Source: Paratinospora sagittata (taxonomy: Eukaryota > Streptophyta > Magnoliopsida > Ranunculales > Menispermaceae). From it: a stretch of 64,000 bases of DNA. The stretch covers positions 3,129,931-3,193,930 of the forward strand of contig CM069598.1 in NCBI GenBank assembly GCA_035771175.1. The letters are read 5' to 3'. Position numbers and translations under genes: made by a program. Under the pieces are notes generated by a model. That model had not been told where the DNA came from. It was given only the letters and a program-made list of their open reading frames with translations, and did no database searches. Shown in pieces: positions 1-12,059 of the stretch (position 1 is the stretch's first letter; the number at the start of each line of letters is the position of its first letter).

Positions 1-126
1 CGAATTTTTATCAAACTATATAAATCTTTGTGTATTTCCTTTTTTTGCTTTAATTTCTTTTTGATTATTTATTTTGCATCTTTGTGTGTACGTATTTATG
101 TGCATTCCGTTGTAAAAATCTCTATA
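1..126 (+). repeat. 3' part of the 5' LTR of the degraded copia element
   Basis: This matches the tail of the 3' LTR at about 4265-4360 and the tails of the related LTRs at 7243-7576 and 8661-9164. It ends at 'ctctata', just before the degenerate Met-tRNA primer-binding site. The rest of the LTR lies outside the window. Confidence 0.8.
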
Positions 127-818
127 AATTAGTATCAGAACAAAATTCTTGGGAAGAACAAATACATGGCGGTGTTGGTTCTATTGATAACAGAAGCAGG
201 GTCGTTAAAAATAAAAGACATTTGTCCTTTTGTGATGATTATTAAACAAATAGGTCTCAAGAAAACTTTGTTTATTATTTATTATAAAACAAATGTGTTT
301 TGTCCTTTTGTGATAGTTATAAATAAAGGTTGATCGGACCATCATTTTCGATTATAAGAGAGAACGTACGAAAAAGAAATAAAATATTTTATTTCGTTCT
401 TGCTACTGCACAGACGCACAAGGAAATTAATGACAGACAATTTTTCCTTATTTTTGAAGAAGTTCTAAGTCAGATTTTAGTTCTATTTTTTGTTATGTGC
501 TCATGTTGACAAGATCTACAAAGTGATCAGATCTGATTGTTGATATGGAAGCAAAATACAATATTAAAAAATTCAACAGAAAGAATAATTTTAATCTTTA
601 ACAGATAAAAATACGGGCCCTATCTGTATAAGACAAGTTGTTGAAGGTGCTGAAGGGGAAGGGATGCATTGTCAGCGACTCTGTCTGAAGAAGAAAAAGA
701 CAACATCATGAATAAATCATTTACAATTATTCTTTTACGCTTGGGTGATGAAGTCTTGCGAGAAATTTCAGATAAAACTACAACCGCGAGTTTATGGTTA
801 AAATTAGAGACTTTGTAA

Positions 819-3800
819 ATGACAAAATCTCTAACAAACCCGTTGTATCTAAAAAAGCAATTGCACACATTGAAGATGAAGGAATGCACATCTATGAAAC
901 AACGTCATGATGAGTTTAATAGAATTTTTATGGCTCTTAAGAATGTTGATTATAAACTCAGTGATGAGGACCAAACAATGTACTTGTTGTGTTCACTATT
1001 TGATTCCTATGAGCATTTTGTTGATATTTTGATCTTCCGTAGAGACACCTTGACTTTGGAGGATGTCAAAGCAGCTTTGAACTCTAAGGAGTTGAAAAAG
1101 ATGGTTACTGGAGATAAAGGGGAAAGCTCAGGTGAATGCTTGCTTGCTAGAAGTAGATCTAATAGAAAGGGTTTAAAGGTCGTGGAGGTCGATTCAGATC
1201 AAAATCAAATGAGAAAAAATTAAAGTGCTTTAAGTGTCATAAAAAATGGCACTTTATGGAAGATTGTCCATAGCGCAAAGTAAAACAGAAAGCAGAAGAT
1301 TCTAGTAATACAGCAGTTGCAGAAAAAGTGTCTGATGGTGCTAATGTCCTTTCAATCACTGTGGGACGCTCCGGTGATGAGTGGATTCTTGATTCTAGTT
1401 GTTCCTACCATATGTGTCTCAATAGGGACTGGTTCGCCTCTTATCAAAGTATGAACGGTGGTACTGTACTTATGGGTAATGATATGACATGTAAGGCAAT
1501 AGGGATAAGAACAGTGAAGATCAAGATGTATGATGGCGTTGTGAGGAATTTGACAGAGGTCAGACATGTTCCAGAGTTGCGGAAGAATCTTATTTTTGTG
1601 GGTACTTTAGACTCACAGGGCTACAAGATTGTAGCTGAAGGTGGGGTTCTAAAGGTAGTCCGAGGTGCACTGGTGGTGATGAAAAGCACGAAAATTGGTA
1701 ACTTGTACGTGTTATTAGGACAAACAGTTACAGGTAATGCAGCGATGTCTACAGATAGTTGCTCAGCAGATACAAAGTTGTGGCATATGCGACTAGGGCA
1801 TATGAGCCAGAAGGGATTGAGCAAGAAACGCTTACTTTGGAAGAGTAGGGTTGAGAAGTTGGACTTCTATGAGCATTGTGTGTTTGGAAAATAATGCATG
1901 ACAGTGTTCGGAAAGCCATATTTTTGGGTTAGGCAGATGGAGTGAAAGGATACCGGTTATGGTGTCCTGATTTGCATAAATTCGTGATCAGCAGAGATGT
2001 GACTTTTGATAAGTCTGTTTTGATGTCCGGGAAGCAGATAGATTCTCAAGAAGAGGATAAGGGTGATTTTGTGGAGGTGGAGTTTAGTACTCCAAAAGAA
2101 ACATTAAAGACTAATGTGGATGAGACAACATGTGGAGCCAATGAGCACCAACAGCAAGAACAACAACAGTCCTTAGCTAGTGGCAGAGCTAAGAGAACAA
2201 TTAAAGCACCATTTCGCTATGGGTTCGAAGACATGGTGGCATATGCATTGACTGCATATGGAAATGATCATTCCACTTTCAGGGAGGCAATGAGTGACAG
2301 TTGTTCTGAAATATGGAAAGAAGTCATGAAGGATGAGATGGACTCATTGATGAAGAACCAGACTTGGGAACTTGTAAAGTTACCTAAAGGTTAGCGGGCA
2401 ATTGGGTGCAAGTGGGTGTATTCCAAGAAAGATGGTCATCCATGAAAGAGTTAGATACGAGGCAAGATTGGTTGCCAAAAGGTGTGCTTAGAGAGAAGGC
2501 GTGGATTACAATAAAATATTTTCTCATGTTATGAAACAAACTTCTATCAGAGTATTGTTGGCATTGGATGCATTGTTTGCTTTAGAGTTGGAGCAACTAG
2601 ATGTCAAGACGATTTTCTTGCATGGGGACTTAGATGAGACAATCTACATGAAGCAGCCTGAAAGCTTTGAGGTTGCTGGTAAGACTAATCATGTGTGCAA
2701 ACTGAAGAAGTCTTTATATGGGCTTAAGCAGTCACCCAAACAGTGGTATAAGAAGTTTGACATTTTCATGATTAAGCAGGGATACACGAGGAGTAAGTAT
2801 GACACTTGTGTCTACTTTCTGAAGCTCTCAGATGGTTCTTATGTTTATTTACTCTTGTATGTTGATGACATGCTAATTACTGCTAAGAGCATGGATAAGA
2901 TCAACATGTTCAAATCTCAGTTGCATAAGGAGTTTGAGATGAAAGATTTGGGTGTAGCTAAGGAGATTCTTGGTATGGAGGTACATAAAGAAAAGAAAAA
3001 TGGCAAGTTATATCTGTCACAGAGGAAGTACTTGGTGAAAGTGCTTTCAAGGTTTGGAATGGAGAACTCTAAGCCTTTGAGAACTCCATTGGCAGCTCAT
3101 TTTCAACTTTCTGCAAATATGTTTCCGAGCACCGATGAAGAACGTGAGTACATGAGTCATGTTTCATATGGCAGTGCAGTGGGTAGCTTAATGTATGCTA
3201 TGGTGTGCACTAGGCCTGACATTTCGCATACAGTAAGTGTTGTTAGCAGGTATATGGAAAATCCTGGAAAATAACATTAGCATGCCGTAAAATGGTTGTT
3301 GCAGTATCTTCGAGGTACATTGGATGTAGGATTGCTTTTTCAGTGGAACAGTGGTACAGATTCACTTGTCAGTGGTTATGTGGATTCTCATTATGCTGGT
3401 AATTTAAACAAGCAGCATTCCACAACTGGTTACGTGTTCACTTTCGCACGTGGTCCTATCAGTTGGAAGTGCATGTTCCAAACTACAATTGTTTTGTCTA
3501 CTACAGAGGCAAAGTATATGATATTGACAGAGGTTGTGAAGAAGGCTTTGTGGCTCCAAGGATTGATTGGTGACTTGGGGATTATCCTGAAGAGTGTATC
3601 AATTCATTGCGACAGTCAGAGTGTCAATCACTTGGCTAAGAACCAAGTACATCATGTCAGGACCAAGCATATCGATGTTCGTTTCCATTTTGTCCGCCAG
3701 ATTATCGAAGAGGGTGAGATTTCTTTGCAAAAGATCGATACCAATGATAATCCTGCAGATATGCTAACGAAGACAGTTCCAGCGGTCAAGTTTGAGCATT

Positions 3801-3826
3801 ACTTGAACTTGATCAATATCCTATAG
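819..3826 (+). pseudogene. Copia gag-pol pseudogene with integrase core deleted
   Basis: The gag part (819-1223) is UBN2-like. The CCHC zinc knuckle is at about 1225-1275 (C-x2-C-x4-H-x4-C, followed by a stop). The protease region (1328-1894) reads WILDSSCSYHMC, where the usual active-site DSG is DSS, and continues into a GAG-pre-integrase motif (LWHMRLGHM). At about 1892-1925 the frame jumps from the pre-integrase domain straight to the segment that normally follows the integrase core, so the integrase catalytic DDE region is missing. Reverse transcriptase follows (1942-3274, stop at 2392-2394, YVDDM box present), then RNase H (3296-3826, TTEAKY motif). Several stops and frameshifts break it. 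It encodes no working protein. Confidence 0.9.
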
Positions 3827-3913
3827 TGTTAAGCGCCTCGAGAGGCGCAGGTGGAGATGTTGATTTGTTGTAATTGACAAGTGGCTTGTGATGGCCTTGG
3901 CCAAGGTGGAGAT

Positions 3914-4370
3914 TGTTGTAATTATGGCTCAGGCCCACATGTGGACTCGAAGTGGGTGAAAGGTCATGTGCCTTCACATGGACACGTGGGACCCGAGGTG
4001 GTTGAAAGACCATGTGTCTTCACATCGTCTTCACATGGCTGTCACATGTGCACAGCCATGTGGAGAGACCAATTGTCTATAAATTGATCTCTCCTCTCCT
4101 TCATTCTAGTATCAAAAATTAAGCTCTCTTTGGTATAGAGAAAAACTCACTTTGAAGCTAAAGGCAGAGAAAGGGTGTAAGGGCAAAGGAAAGTTGGAGA
4201 GAATATTATAGAGTGAATGTTGTATTAATTTTCTCCTAATAGTGAAATCTTCGTCTTTCCTGGACGTAGGCAGATTTTTGTTAAACCACGTAAATCTGTG
4301 TGTTTTCTTTTCTTGATTATTTATTTTATATCCTTGTGTATGCCTATTTGTGTGCATTCCCGAGCGACAT
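3914..4370 (+). repeat. 3' LTR of the degraded copia element
   Basis: It starts TGTTGTAATTATGG after the purine-rich tract ending at 3912. It contains a TATA-like box (ctataaatt, near 4077) followed by a CT-rich start region. The same LTR occurs inverted at 10729-11584 and in diverged form at 7243-7576 and 8661-9164. The terminal CA is not certain; 'gagcgaca' ending near 4370 is the best candidate. Confidence 0.75.
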
Positions 4371-4772
4371 CTAAATTTTGCATGATGTATATGATTTTGT
4401 TAAGGAGGAAGTACGATCTTAATGAGTACTTTTTTGTAATTTGTTGGAACTATACGTTAATTTATAAATATATATAATCTTGTTTCTGTTAAAATAAAAT
4501 AAAAATAAATAAATAAATAAGCAATGATGTCGTGATAAAAAAAATCGAGGTTTATGCCAAAAAAAACTAAAAGAAATTGTTAATCAATTAAAAAATAAAA
4601 GAATTTTGCGCATGGCTGACGACAGTGATACGTATTAAGCATCAAATAAAAAAGAAATACTCAGCCCTCAAGTCACCAGCCACCACATATTCACAATACA
4701 GACTATAGATAGACCATTTCTTCTAGATGCGTGAAGCCCAAAAATACTCTCTCCAGCAACTCTCGTCCGTTA
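4371..4772. other. Spacer and 5' flank of the first P450 gene
   Basis: About 400 bases of AT-rich DNA between the copia element and the P450 start codon. It must contain the P450 promoter and 5' leader, but I could not assign a TATA box with confidence. Confidence 0.4.
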
Positions 4773-6630
4773 ATGGATTTCTTCGCCTTCCCCTCCATGC
4801 TCTCACTTGTACTGGTGGTGGTGGTGTTCTTCATCATAGTGAAAAGGAAAGAGGAAGGACCCAAAACTACTAAGAACCTAACACCACCAGGGCCATGGAA
4901 ATTACCTCTCATAGGAAACTTGCATCACATGCTGTCAAGCCTACAACATCATTCACTCAGAAGTCTAGCCCAAAAACATGGACCCATTATGCAACTACAA
5001 CTTGGTGAATTCTCCATCCTTGTCATCTCCTCAGCAAAACTAGCAAAAGAGGTGATGAAAACACATGACATCTCCTTCCTTGATAGGCCTCAAAGTCTTG
5101 CAGCAAAGATCTTAACCTACGAGGGCCAAAATATAGGATTTGCTCCCTACGGTGAATATTGGAGACAAGTGCGCAAGATTTGCACCTTACAGCTCTTAAG
5201 CACAAAGAGAGTCCAATCTTTTCGATCATTAAGGGAAAAAGAAGTGGAAAGTTTTATTAGAAGCATTTCACAGTTGGCCGGATCTGTTGTTAATCTCAGC
5301 GAGAAGGTATTTTCACTCTCAAATGATATAACTGCAACTGCAGCTTTTGGGAAGAAATGCAAAGATCAAGAAGCATTCATTACGGAAATGCATGAAGCAA
5401 TGAAGATGGGAGGAGGTCTTGGCTTAGTAGATATATTTCCTTCTATGAAACTGCTTCATCTGTTTAGCATTGGAACGAAGCGAAAATTAGAGGCAATACA
5501 TATGAAGATTGACAAGATCTTGGACAACATCTTGGAAGAGCACAGAGAGATCAATATGAAGAATAATAAGGGAGAACGTGGTGAATTGATCAACAGTGAT
5601 CTAGTTGATGTACTTTTGAGCGTCCAAAAGGGCATTGGTGATCTTCATCTCCCGCTCACAAACACAAACCTCAAAGCAATAATTGCGGTCAGTAATTAAC
5701 ACATTTTATATAAAGTCTTAATTAATTCATCTTTGTTTCATGACTTGATCATATAATAATCAACGCAGCTCTAAGCCTTTTTCTTACCAGGAGTCCGCTA
5801 AATGAATATGTTTTCTTTGTTCTGTTCTATTGAGAGCTAAGTTGACATCTAAATTACAAGTAATTATATCCCTTTTTATTATTTTTATTCATGTTATTTT
5901 AGATGTTCGCCTACCTCTATTGTTGCCATGAAATATTAATAGGTCATTCGTTCTAATTGGGGCTCACTTAACTTATTTACATGAAAATTAACAAGTTGCA
6001 CTTATATCTACTTGTTACCAGGACATGTTCGAGGGTGGAAGTGAAACTTCAGCGATTATTATAGAATGGGCAATGTCGGAACTGATGAGGGATCCAAGGA
6101 CTATGAAGAAGGCACAAGAAGAAGTGAGAAGATTGGGCAATGGAAAGAGAAGTATAAATGAAGAAGACATTCAAGAACTAAAGTATCTAAAATTTGTCAT
6201 CAAAGAGACTTTAAGGCTACACCCACCTCTACCATTATTGCTTCCAAGAGAATGCAGAGAGAGATGTGAGATTGAGGGTTATGAGATACCCAAGAAGACT
6301 AAAGTGATTGTGAACTTTTGGGCTATAGGAAGAGATCCACAGTACTGGAAAGATGCAGAGAGCTTTAAGCCAGAGAGATTTGATGGTGCTTCTATTGATT
6401 TTATAGGGAATAATTTTGAATATATTCCATTTGGTGCTGGAAGGAGGATTTGCCCTGGTTTTGTATTTGGCTTGGCCAGTGTTGAGCTTGCTTTAGCACA
6501 ATTACTTTACCACTTTGATTGGGAGCTTCCAAATGAGATCAAGCCAGAAGAACTAGACGTGAGCGAGGGGTTTGGTGTTACTGTTCGAAGAAAAAATGAC
6601 CTCGAAGTCATTCCTAAATTATGTATATAG
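4773..6630 (+). CDS. Cytochrome P450, CYP71 family (CYP71D-like), intact
   Basis: A haem-thiolate monooxygenase of the plant A-type (CYP71 clan) group, anchored in the ER. Exons are 4773-5687 and 6022-6630, with a phase-0 GT-AG intron of 334 bases at the usual CYP71 position just before the I-helix motif. The product is 507 aa, normal for the family. Visible motifs are an N-terminal membrane anchor (about 5-23), the PPGP hinge (38-41), I-helix GGSETS (310-315), ETLR (367-370), PERF (422-425) and haem loop [10 protein letters not shown] (442-451, Cys449 as iron ligand). I chose ATG 4773 because the upstream in-frame extension to 4731 begins with GTG and is not anchor-like. CYP71D enzymes often oxidise terpenoids; the substrate here cannot be told. 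No frame defects were seen. Confidence 0.93.
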
Positions 6631-7242
6631 TCCTTCCTTTGATATGTAAGAATATAAGATATCTTGATTAAGCTTGTGGCCTATTTTCTTCTTGTTCTGT
6701 TGGTCCTAGTTGAGACCTCTGGTGCTCTCACTCTTTAGTTAGGTTGATTTTCACTTTTAATAGATTTTTTTTTTTCTTTCCTCTCAAAAAAAACAAAAAG
6801 AAAAAAACGGATCTTGGTACAACTGAAAAGCTTGTGGAAATCTTTGTTCTAAGGTGAAGTAATAATAAGCTGTGGAAGTTGAATGCGATTAAGGTGCTAC
6901 CTTTCTAATTCCTATTAATCCTATTAGTCCTTTGCTTGAAAATTTGCTAGAGTAGCTACAAGAATTACTTTGGAAGCCCTTCTGAGTAGAATTATATTTG
7001 TGCAAGTTTTATAAATAGAATTTGGTTAATGTCTTGAGTTTTACTAAGAATTTGCCATGTAATTAGCATTATAAATATAGCACCTCAGTCGGTCAATCAA
7101 TTTCGACCATACAAGTGGATTTATTTTTGGCATGTAGCCAGACCAATAGTAATATAATTAGATGGATGGGTGGTGGCCAGTGAGTTAATAGTTTTATAAT
7201 GTTATGTTGATATTTAAAGTGTATATTTATAGTATATATTAT
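6631..7242. other. Region downstream of the P450 gene
   Basis: No gene seen. At about 6700-6807 there is 'gacctctggtgctctcac', then a poly-T/poly-A stretch (ctctcaaaaaaaac). This resembles the 3' tail of a LINE fragment and has a counterpart at 25340-25426. Confidence 0.35.
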
Positions 7243-9164
7243 TGGGATTAATGGTTCAAGCCGATAAGGTGGGATTCAAGTGGTTAGAGTTGAAGGCACA
7301 TGGCACAACTATATTTTCCTTTCTTTACTGATTCTACTTGAGCAAGTTTCCTTCTCGAGAAAAGACAGAGAAAGGATAAGAAGGCTGTCTCTAGAGATAA
7401 AGGAAAGGGGTGGATATTGTAATGGCTTTCTCTCATTATAATAAAATTTTCATATCTACGAAGGTAATTTTTTGTCAAATCAGTATATTTTTGTGCATGA
7501 CTTCTTTTTGGTTATTTTAATTTTATATTATTGTGTGTGCATATTTATGTGTATTTCACTCTAAGAATCTCAATAAATTAGTATTTGAGCCGATGATTTA
7601 GTTGAGATGTCGACAAGATGGAGCGTGTGTGCTTATAGTTGCAGATGATTTTTTGAGTTGTTCTTTTTTAAGATGATGACGATAATTGATTTAATATAGA
7701 TAGTATAATGTGATCTTTGATTTCAGTTTAAAGTAGGTAGAGGTCCTTTTAAAGTATAAATACGCGGTGATGTCAGTGGTGTTGATCGCAAAAGGATGGT
7801 TATTGCTTAGAGTTGTTAATTGCTCTAAGAGCGGTACCATTGTAATCTGGGCACGCGAGTTTCTGGAGAAGTGTTGTTGATTGCAGAGGAAAGAAATGAC
7901 GAACAAAAGGTGTTGTCCAAGTGTGACCGAGGGAACTAAAAGAATTAAAAAGAAAGAATTTCTTTGGGTTGTGGTTTCAAATTCACACATGGGACCCATT
8001 ATTTGGCTTTTAGTTCTTGTTGCTGCAATCGAGAGATAAACAAAGAAAAATGTGTACGTACGGTGTGCGCTGGAATGCAAAGGAAAGAAGAAAATTGTTT
8101 AATCAAAAGGATATTTGTCCTTGTGTGGCTAGTATTAAATAGCGGTGGGTCTTGAGAGAAAAAGTTTAATTATTATAAAATTAAAAGGTTTTGTTTAATA
8201 ATACCCAAGGTCCCATCATCATTATTTTGCTTTACTTCTAAATCACCTACAAATTTTTTGAATTTTTTATTATCGAATGCTAGTACGATCAATACCCAAG
8301 GTGAAATAATTGACGATAAAAGTAATATTTCTCGATATTATTCATGGTCGAATTTTAATTTTATTTTTTACAGGGTGTTTATGTTGACCAGATCTACAAG
8401 TGATAGAATTTTATCGTTGTTGCAAAATATAAAGTTAAAAAATTAATAGAAAGAATGACTTCAATTTTTAACGAATAAAAAAATAAATTCTATTAGTACA
8501 AGGCAAACTGTCGAAGACACTACAGAAAAAAGATGCATTATCAAAGAATTTATTAGAAAAAAAATAATATGAATGCTAAATGTTTAAAAAGATGTAGTTA
8601 AAGATGTTGATTAATTATGATTGGCTAACAGCTTGTGATGGCCCTTACCAAGATAAAAATTGTTGAAATTAATGGTTTAAATTTATAAGGTGAGACCCAA
8701 AATAATTAGAGTCATGTAAAGGCACATGGACACAATCATATTTTTCTTTCTCTAATATTTTTTCTGGAGCAAGTTCCCTTTTCCAATAATGGATAGGAGA
8801 CTTGAGTCTTTCTATTTATACAGGATAAAGAGAGTGAGGAAAGTGAGAGAGAAGAAATGAAAGAAAAAAATATCGGAAGAGAAATACTCTCTTTGGATGA
8901 ATACTCTCTCTCTCAACAAAAGACAGAGAGAGGATGAGATGGAGATAAAAGCAGAGGGTGAAAAGACAAAAAAAAAGGTTATAGAGTGAATATTATATTG
9001 ATTTTCTTTCATTATAATGAAATTTTCATTTTATGTAGATAATTTTTTGTCAAACCACTTATATTTGTGTGTTTTATTTTTATTACTTTGACTTCTTTTT
9101 TATTGTTTTAATTTTGTATTCTTGTGTGTGTATTTGTGTGTCTTCTGCTATGAAAATATTAACA
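7243..9164 (+). mobile_element. Internally deleted copia relative: two LTRs, no gag-pol
   Basis: The 5' LTR spans about 7243-7576 and the 3' LTR about 8661-9164. Both share the family tail (tgtgtgcatatttatgtg) and the LTR start (TGTTGAAATTAATGG at 8661). A degenerate primer-binding site (tagtatttgagc) follows the 5' LTR. The internal 1.1 kb matches the leader of the first element, for example the 'gatgcattatcaaagaa' and 'acaaggcaaactgtcgaag' parts. It then jumps directly to that element's 3' untranslated part (gttgattaattatgattgg, cttgtgatggccc). No gag or pol coding is left. I saw no clear target duplication. Confidence 0.75.
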
Positions 9165-9224
9165 TATACTTAAATTATATGTTAGTATATGATTTAAGAT
9201 ATTTTAATAATAATGTATAAAGAT

Positions 9225-9600
9225 GGTCTGTACTATTATGTTTATAAGATGATGAATCAGCTGAGCATCTTGTCATTCGATGTTCTTTCTCCTCAAAATT
9301 ATGGGGGAAATGGTGTGGGGGAGATGGCGTCGAAGGCTCGGCAATAGGATCACAATCCCGAGGTCTTGCGAAGAAGATTTGGCTTTGGAAAATGCCCACG
9401 GCCTGTCAAGTGATGGGTGGAGAGTTATGAAATCGACTTCTTTGGCAGCCTTGTGGATGATATGGATAAAGCATAATCACCACATTTTTTAAGGATGTGC
9501 CAGAAACAAGGATAATGTTTGGAATGACATTATTACCATGGCTAGCTTGTGGTTGATAGCGTTCAAAATTAATGGGAACTAATCTATCAATCTTGTTGCT
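9225..9600 (+). pseudogene. LINE reverse-transcriptase 3' fragment (zf-RVT region)
   Basis: Translation in broken frames gives EHLVIRCSFSSKLWGKW and then LAALWMIWIKHNHHIF. These are typical of the zinc-finger-like tail (zf-RVT) of plant LINE reverse transcriptases. There are frameshifts and a stop at about 9490. It is a dead fragment immediately right of the deleted copia element. Confidence 0.65.
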
Positions 9601-10499
9601 TTCTGCTTTAATAAATATGGATTTTTTTTATTTTTTTTTGTGAGGACTGAGAGAGAGGGGAAACAAGAAATAAATATGGTTGTTGATGATGTGATCCGTT
9701 TCTCTGTGACTTTTAATTCGGGTTCAAAGGTCCCGAAGAGTAAAATTTTGTGAAAACTGTGTCAACCAAAATGATAGGTACCAATATTACACAAATTATT
9801 TCTTAAAGAATTTGTAATTTTATTTAAATCATGATCTATTATGATTTATAAGATTTGCGCAACTATACATGGGAGGTCCTTATAATAAGTTATTATTATA
9901 GTTAGCTTACTTTGAAACAGTAAAATTCATACCTTTAATTAAACTTATCTCCCATCCATCAAGCAGCTCCACTCACTCTCCTAAGTCTCTCTTCCCCTTA
10001 AATCCTAGTTTTCCTCATGTTGCTGTTCATGCCATGCAGTAAAGAAAAAGAAAAGATCAAAATAAAACATCCAAAACCACAAAGAGTGCCGCCTCATGTG
10101 CTAAAGTTCGGCACGTAATGTAATAAAGACATGACCAAATACCAAGTAGGTGGCAATGAAAGCAAGTTATCCAAGTTTTAAAATTTAATTTTTGAAGACG
10201 TCTTCATTAAAAGAGATCGTTTTCTTCATTAAAAGAGATCGTTTTCCATCTCAAATAAGGACTAATTTCATACCAAAGGATATAAAGATACCTCACAAAA
10301 ACTAATCAAAAAAAACACAAAAAGGCAAGGAAGGCAATCACAAAAATATAGCACTTTGAAAAGAAATATTTCTACACCATAATGTTGACACATGGAATTA
10401 TTTGGGCTGCGCTGAAAGTATGATTGCATGTTCTGTTGGGTGGAAAGTATTTTAATTCAAAGTATTTATTTCTTTTTCTTTTCTTTACTATTTTTTTTT
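9601..10499. other. Intergenic, no gene seen
   Basis: AT-rich DNA with a short direct repeat near 10195-10245 (ttcattaaaagagatcgttt twice). No coding signal or RNA gene was recognised. Confidence 0.5.
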
Positions 10500-10728
10500 A
10501 AAAAAAAGACTTGATTCATAATCGTAAAGAGAAACTTGAGAGGGGATGGGCCTTCTCAATTACAAGGTCAACAATATACTTAAGAATGTGGGAACAAAGT
10601 CCAAATCTACTTAGTTTGTCAACAAGTTTGTTACATTCTCTTGGTACGGCATGAATGCATAAGAGTGGCCATTGATATATCAGCTGTTTGCAATCCTCTA
10701 TAAGCTCACCAATTTCAATAGAAGACTG

Positions 10729-11584
10729 TGTAGAGAATTTCTCAGCGGAATACAGACAAACATCCACACACAAGTATGCAAAACAAATAATCAAGAAGAA
10801 ATTAAAGTAAAAAAATGAAACACAAGGATTTACGTAGTTCGATAAAAATCCGCCTACGTCTATCAAAGATGAAGATTTTACTTTTGAAAAAAAAATCAAT
10901 ATAATACTTGCTTTACAATTTCTCTAACCTTTCTTTGTCTTTACACCCTCTCCTACCTTTAGCTCCAAAGAGAGCTTAATTTTAGATACTAGAACAAATG
11001 AGAGGAGAGACCAATTTATAGACAATTGGTCTTCTAACCACCTCGGGCCCCACGTGCCTATGTAAAGGCACATAGCCTTCCACCTACTTCGGGTCTCACA
11101 TGTGGGCCTGAGCCATAATTACAACATATAAAGACTGTGTGAAGATACATAGTGTCACACCCTGAGTTGCACAGCGTGCCCCTACCCAGGTGTGGGCGCA
11201 CCCCCTCGAAGCGAACGCCAAGCCATTATGAATTCATAATATTGTCCCATCCCGATACAGCCACCGCCACACAAGGACGTCTCTTGTACCGAGATCATTT
11301 GTCCCCACTATTCATGAGGGAATAGTGGGGACAAATAATCTAGTTCGTTACTAGGACCCTGTTGGGTATCGCGAATTCGGCTAGATGTGACAATATTATG
11401 TGGTACTATGGTTAGGCGTTCTCCACTGCGGTGGTGCACCCGCACCTGGGTAGGGGGCACGCTGTGCAACCCAGGGTGTGACACATAGTCTTCCAACCAC
11501 CTCGGGTCCCACGTGACCATATGAAGGCACATGGTCTTCTACCTACTCTAGGTCCACATGTAGGCATGAGCCATAATTACAACA
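10729..11584 (-). mobile_element. Inverted solo copia LTR carrying a nested MITE
   Basis: This is the reverse complement of the 3' LTR at 3914-4370, including the TATA region and the motif around ccacctcgggccccacgtg. It starts TG and ends CA as copia LTRs do. Flanking pentamers are gactg (10724-10728) and aactg (11585-11589), a target duplication with one mismatch. Part of the LTR (about 11030-11126) is present a second time at 11485-11584, either side of the MITE. No internal region remains, which fits unequal recombination between LTRs. Confidence 0.85.
11152..11484. mobile_element. Foldback MITE with long terminal inverted repeats (333 bp)
   Basis: The left end GTGTCACACCCTGAGTTGCA is inverted at the right end as TGCAACCCAGGGTGTGACAC. 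The similarity goes on for about 50 bases on each side, through cgtgcccctacccaggtg and its partner cacctgggtagggggcacg. An inner inverted repeat also occurs (atttgtccccactattcatg near 11300). The flanks share ATA, a possible 3-bp target duplication. No coding. A diverged relative lies at about 59212-59378. Confidence 0.8.
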
Positions 11585-12059
11585 AACTGGTCTCTCCTCT
11601 TTAAATCGTTCATCACACCAGCTGAATCACCTTCGAGGATGTCAATAGGAATGCCTGTTTCCAGCACAAATTCAAGCCCCTCTCAAACTGCACAAAGCTC
11701 AGCTGATGCAGCTTGTGAACTGCCTGAAACTTGACATGGCTTGGCTGCAATCACTTGCCCATGATGGTCCCTAACAATAATTCCTACCCCAATTAATCCA
11801 TTTCCTCCAAGATTGGCATCAACATTTAATTTCAGCTGATTAGTAGGAGGCTTCCACTTTTGGTCCTTATTGGCTCTCAACACTTCTGTTTTGTCTGGAT
11901 GCAGATAAAATTCATTAAGATTGATAATAGCTCTTTCCATCACAATCTTTTTTGGTTCCACCTTTCCCTCAATACAGATATTGTTCCTATCATTTCATAT
12001 TGTCCATGAAGAGATCATAAGGTGGACTTATCATTTTGGAACTAACACACTATTCTTTA

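Larger units (their letters stand above)
1..4370 (+). mobile_element. Degraded Ty1/copia LTR retrotransposon, 5' truncated by the window edge
   Basis: The order is 5' LTR tail (1-126), a degenerate primer-binding site (about 130-141, tagtatcagaac), leader, gag remnant, protease, reverse transcriptase, RNase H and 3' LTR (3914 to about 4370). The 5' and 3' LTR tails share the stretch around 'tttgtgtgtacgtattt' and 'tgtgcattcc'. The 3' LTR start is set by comparison with the solo LTR at 10729-11584, whose first bases (TGTTGTAATTATGG) recur at 3914 after a purine tract. The coding part carries several stops and lacks the integrase core, so the element is dead. The exact right end is uncertain by about 20 bases. 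Confidence 0.9.
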
